From: Coriobacteriaceae bacterium
GTDB lineage: Bacteria > Actinomycetota > Coriobacteriia > Coriobacteriales > Eggerthellaceae
Reading direction: 5' to 3'
Length of the DNA: 9,900 nt
Assembly: GCA_004555335.1 (NCBI GenBank)
Contig: SFII01000044.1
Span: forward strand, 1-9,900
The position numbers and the translations under genes were made by a program. How positions within the stretch are numbered: position 1 is the first letter of the stretch; every line of letters begins with the position of its first letter. The notes beneath the pieces are model-generated. The model had not been told where the DNA came from, did no database searches, and was given only the letters and a program-made list of their open reading frames with translations. This document shows positions 7,425-9,900 of this stretch, one piece after another.

Positions 7425-8432
7425 ATGACCCGCTTTTGCGCAAATTGCGGAGGCCCGCTTCAGGAAGGATATTCCTTCTGCGAAAGCTGCGGCGCTCCCG
7501 CAGAGCAGACCCCTGTGCAAGACCATAACCGGGAAACCCCCGTTGAAGGGGAAGCTGTCGAAGCAGCGGCGCAGCCTGTCCAGTGCGATCCCGCCGTCGA
7601 TGCGGTAGCGCCCCGGGCAGACGATGCGGCACCCAGGTCCTTCGCGGACCAGCCCCTTGAGGCGCGCGCCGGCGAAGCGCAGCCTGCCGGAGGCGCAATT
7701 CCTGCCGATGGCGGCATCCAGGCCGCGGCGCCCACCGGCCCCATCTTCAATACGGGTGGCGCGAAGAAGGCGAGCGGCCTTGCCATCGCTTCCATGGTGC
7801 TGGGCATCATCAGCATCGTGTCGAGCTTCTTCGCAGTGGGTCTTATCTTCGGTATCGTGGCGATCGTGCTCTTCGCCGTTGCAAGGAAGAAGCACGGCAA
7901 GTCCGGCATCGGGCTTGCGGGCTTGATCACCGGCATCGTGGGCAGCGTGTTTTCCCTGATATGGGCGCTGCTGTTCGGTGCCATCGTCATCGGTGCTATC
8001 GCTGCCGAGGAGCAGGGCCTCCTAGTCCAGGACGAGGACGGGATCCATTACTCCATCGGCGATGCCGACCAGTACGAGACCACTCCCGTGGGTGTCTGGT
8101 ATGCCTCCGAGTGCAGGCTGACCTACGATGGGAAGGGCTACGAAGACGGCGTCTTCACGCTCGACGAGGCGAAGGACATCGAGAGGGATTTCTACGATGT
8201 CGTGCTGACCATCGAAGACGATGGTAGCTTCTCTTTCGATTACGGCGACGAATCGAAGAGCGGAACCTGGACTGCCGACGCGGACTGCGTCACCCTTACG
8301 ATGGGGGACACGGGTGAGAAGCTGTTCCTGTTCGCCTACGATGACGACAGGAGCATCAATCCCACCTCGGGCCGCGAGTTCGACGAGATGGGATTCCTCG
8401 ACGCGGGCTTGTACATGGAGCTCGAGCGATAA
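7425..8432 (+). CDS. zinc-ribbon membrane protein with DUF4190-like segment and C-terminal beta-rich domain
   Basis: Function unknown. The 335-residue product begins with a CxxC-x10-CxxC zinc ribbon (Cys5, Cys8, Cys19, Cys22; FCANCGG and FCESCGAP), then an Ala/Pro/acidic low-complexity linker (about 25-112). Two hydrophobic blocks follow, about 118-152 and 162-193, separated by a basic loop (RKKHGKSG), resembling DUF4190 membrane segments. The C-terminal part (about 222-335) reads like a lipocalin-like beta domain: VGVWYASECRLTYDG at its start, then IEDDGSFSFDYG and SGTWTADADCVTLTMG. If each block is a single or paired helix, the sidedness of the beta domain cannot be settled by eye. The ATG at 7425 has GGAGG six bases upstream (7414-7418). 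It lies 33 bases after hom and just before a strong terminator, so it is probably the last gene of the lysA-hom unit, with no evident metabolic link. Confidence 0.8.
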   Translation: MTRFCANCGGPLQEGYSFCESCGAPAEQTPVQDHNRETPVEGEAVEAAAQPVQCDPAVDAVAPRADDAAPRSFADQPLEARAGEAQPAGGAIPADGGIQAAAPTGPIFNTGGAKKASGLAIASMVLGIISIVSSFFAVGLIFGIVAIVLFAVARKKHGKSGIGLAGLITGIVGSVFSLIWALLFGAIVIGAIAAEEQGLLVQDEDGIHYSIGDADQYETTPVGVWYASECRLTYDGKGYEDGVFTLDEAKDIERDFYDVVLTIEDDGSFSFDYGDESKSGTWTADADCVTLTMGDTGEKLFLFAYDDDRSINPTSGREFDEMGFLDAGLYMELER

Positions 8433-8522
8433 CGGAAGCCTATTGCCTTGCGAAGGGACGCAGTGCGCTCGCCTCGAAAAAGGCCGTGCGCCGTGAAGCC
8501 AGGGCTCCCAATCCAACACCAG

Positions 8523-8559
8523 GCGCCCCGCCGTCCGTTTGGGATGGCGGGGCGCTTTT
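8523..8559 (+). terminator. intrinsic terminator after the lysA-hom-zinc ribbon unit
   Basis: A stem of 14 pairs, one of them G-U (8523-8536 with 8542-8555), has a five-base loop and is followed directly by TTTT. It lies 90 bases after the zinc-ribbon gene stop. The stretch 8433-8522 before it shows no other gene or clear structure. Confidence 0.9.
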
Positions 8560-8663
8560 ACGAAGAGCCATCCGGATGCCGCGGGCGGCACCGTTTCGGG
8601 GGACGCTTGCGCGAGGCCCCGGCCTGCCTGCCGCGTTCGGGCTTGAAGAGAAAGGAATCCGGG

Positions 8664-9341
8664 ATGACTGTTGCCGCCATCTTCGACTGCGATGGGGTGC
8701 TGATCGATTCGGCTCATGTGTGGCGCAACACCGAAGGCGAGCTCTGCCGCAGGGCGGGCCGTCCCCTCACCGAAGAGGAGCAGCGCACCATCGTGACCAT
8801 GACCATCGGCGAAGTGGGCGATTTCCTGCATAGCCGCATCGGTTTGGGCGAAGACGGAGCACATGTGGTGCGCATGATCGACGAGCTGATGATGGATTTC
8901 TATCGCAATCGCGCGTGCGCCCTCCCCGGCGTCGAGCGCCTGCTGCGCAGCTTGCAGGAGCAGGGCGTGGTGATGAGCGTGGTTTCTTCCAGCCCCAAGC
9001 CCTATCTTCTGGCGGGCCTTGCGCGCATCGGCGTGGACGATGTCTTCAGGGAGGTCATTTCCGTTGAGGACCTGGATACTTCGAAGCGCGATCCGCTGAT
9101 TTTCCGTCATGCCATGGATTTGATGGGCAGCGTCCCCCAGGACACTTGGGGCTTCGACGACTCGTATTATGCGGCGGAGACCATGCGTGCGACGGGGATC
9201 TGCACCGTGGGTGTCTACGATGCGCGCGAGCCCTACGAGCTCGACCGCCTGAGGGAGGCATCGCATCTTGTGACCTGCGACTACGGCGAGCTCGACTTGG
9301 AGCTGCTTGCGGCGGGCCCTGCGGCCTTCCTTGCACGATAG
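8664..9341 (+). CDS. HAD superfamily hydrolase (subfamily IA, beta-phosphoglucomutase/phosphatase-like)
   Basis: The product is probably a cytoplasmic Mg-dependent phosphatase or phosphomutase acting on a small phosphorylated metabolite; the substrate cannot be told from sequence. The 225-residue product has all four HAD motifs: I, FDCDGVLIDS (nucleophile Asp8, acid/base Asp10); II, VVSSSPK (Ser108); III, Lys141 in SKRDPLIF; IV, GFDDSYYAAETMRATG (Asp165, Asp166). A helical C1 cap fits residues about 16-85. Typical members are 210-230 residues. The start is the ATG at 8664, with AAAGGA seven bases upstream (8651-8656). The frame is open upstream to 8448, but that stretch contains the terminator at 8523-8559 and has no HAD character. 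The gene stands between two terminators, so it is probably monocistronic; no clear promoter is visible in 8560-8650. Confidence 0.93.
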   Translation: MTVAAIFDCDGVLIDSAHVWRNTEGELCRRAGRPLTEEEQRTIVTMTIGEVGDFLHSRIGLGEDGAHVVRMIDELMMDFYRNRACALPGVERLLRSLQEQGVVMSVVSSSPKPYLLAGLARIGVDDVFREVISVEDLDTSKRDPLIFRHAMDLMGSVPQDTWGFDDSYYAAETMRATGICTVGVYDAREPYELDRLREASHLVTCDYGELDLELLAAGPAAFLAR

Positions 9342-9407
9342 GGGTCCTGCCGCACCCGCGATGCAGCCCGCGCACGTGCGGCCGCGATGCTTTTCCGTCT
9401 GGAACGA

Positions 9408-9442
9408 AACGGGACCCGCATGAGCGGGTCCCGTTGGGTTTT
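9408..9442. terminator. intrinsic terminator between convergent HAD and metA genes
   Basis: A perfect 12-bp stem (9408-9419 with 9424-9435) has a four-base loop, ATGA. On the plus strand it is followed by GGG then TTTT, suiting the HAD gene 66 bases upstream. On the minus strand only a TTT run closes the stem, so it is a weaker but plausible stop for metA. Confidence 0.8.
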
Positions 9443-9469
9443 CGGCTGGTTGTGTCCTGCCCTGCCGTG

Positions 9470-9900
9470 CTAGGCGCGGCCGATCTCGTTGATGTCGAAC
9501 GGGGTGGTCTGGTAGACGTAGTAGTTCAGCCAGTTGGTGTAGAGCAGCTGGCCCACCGATTGGGATCGATGCCCTTGGCGACGTCGCGCTCGTATTCCAG
9601 CTGCAGGGTGTCGTAGTCGTATTCGCTGTGGCCGAAGATGAAGAAGTCCTTGCTATCGGCGCTCTTCACGATAGCCACGCCGGCTTCTTCGGAGTGGGCG
9701 ATCAGCTCGAGCCGGGGGTTGGCCAGCACGTCCTGCGCAAGCACGCCGGTGTAGCGCGAATGGGGCATGTTGAAGGCGTCGTCGATGCCGCGGACCAGCG
9801 GGGACGTTTCCTTATCCAGGGTGTGGCGGTATACGCCGGAAAGCTTTTCGGGCAGGTTGACCTTCTGGACGCCGTAGTGATGGTAGATGCCCGCCATCGC
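9470..9900 (-). pseudogene. metA: homoserine O-acyltransferase (MetA) with out-of-frame C-terminal deletion; 5' end outside the window
   Basis: MetA acylates homoserine as the first committed step to methionine. From the right edge the minus strand reads AMAGIYHHYG, matching the family stretch just after the catalytic Cys (CWGAQAGLYHHYG in relatives); that Cys lies outside the window. Numbering from the Met at 9897, the reading continues with LPEKLSGVYRH, MPHSRYTGV, HSEEAGVAI, GHSEYD (His90 and Glu92, the family's catalytic His and Glu) and EYERD (Arg104). After GIDPN (codon for Asn at 9561-9559) homology breaks and the frame runs to a stop at 9526. The missing C-terminus resumes in another frame at 9553: GQLLYTNWLNYYVYQTTPF, ending at TAG 9472-9470. 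About 20 codons holding the YFP and WRSH motifs are absent compared with E. coli MetA as remembered. Succinyl versus acetyl specificity cannot be judged here. Either the gene is broken or the assembly lost about 60 bases. Confidence 0.82.

Noticed and set aside
6039..7895. A 618-codon open frame on the minus strand opposite hom and the start of the zinc-ribbon gene
   Set aside because: It lies antisense to well-recognised genes and has a His/Asp/Gly/Ala-rich composition typical of the complement of high-GC coding sequence, with no recognisable domain.
8448..8663. N-terminal extension of the HAD gene by 72 codons
   Set aside because: The stretch contains a strong terminator and lacks HAD homology; the ATG at 8664 has a good ribosome-binding site and begins the canonical first strand.
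8022..9266. A 414-codon minus-strand open frame across the zinc-ribbon and HAD genes
   Set aside because: It runs through two confident plus-strand genes and a terminator hairpin and shows no protein family character.
9357..9390. Perfect palindrome CGCACGTGCG (9371-9380) flanked by two copies of CGCGATGC
   Set aside because: Short and isolated between a stop codon and a terminator; could be a binding site but nothing supports it beyond symmetry.

Overview
The window is a high-GC, ordinary-looking chromosomal stretch of a Gram-positive bacterium. Lipid II amidation genes (murT/gatD type), a LytR-CpsA-Psr (LCP) cell-wall ligase, a divergent MoaE homologue next to rlmH, and strong GC-rich terminators together fit an actinobacterium, most likely class Coriobacteriia. 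That placement is inferred from gene content and remembered homologue character, not from a search. I see no phage, transposon, CRISPR, tRNA or rRNA signal.

Left part (1-3473, plus strand): the window opens inside a gene whose product joins the C-terminal part of MurT to GatD in one polypeptide. It is followed by an LCP-family transferase with a long Tyr/Arg-rich cytoplasmic tail. Both act on the cell wall: MurT/GatD amidates the D-Glu of lipid II, and LCP proteins attach glycopolymers to peptidoglycan. A symmetric hairpin at 3440-3473 separates this block from the next.

Middle (3614-4464, minus strand): a two-gene unit encodes a MoaE-like protein and RlmH, the 23S rRNA pseudouridine methyltransferase. 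The two are coupled by a one-base stop/start overlap.

Right part (4671-8432, plus strand): lysA (diaminopimelate decarboxylase), hom (homoserine dehydrogenase) and a zinc-ribbon membrane protein probably form one transcription unit, ending at a strong terminator at 8523-8559. A HAD-family phosphatase gene (8664-9341) follows with its own terminator. The window ends in a minus-strand metA homologue (homoserine O-acyltransferase), so lysA, hom and metA place three aspartate-family amino acid genes within 5.3 kb.

Three points stand out. The GatD half of the fusion has Gly where the family has its catalytic Cys, and other conserved GatD positions are altered too. The metA homologue carries an out-of-frame internal deletion near its C-terminus. 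The gene between hom and the HAD gene has a composite architecture (zinc ribbon, membrane segments, beta-rich domain) of unknown role. I did not find a new multi-gene system; the degenerate MurT-GatD fusion is the best candidate for unusual biology.
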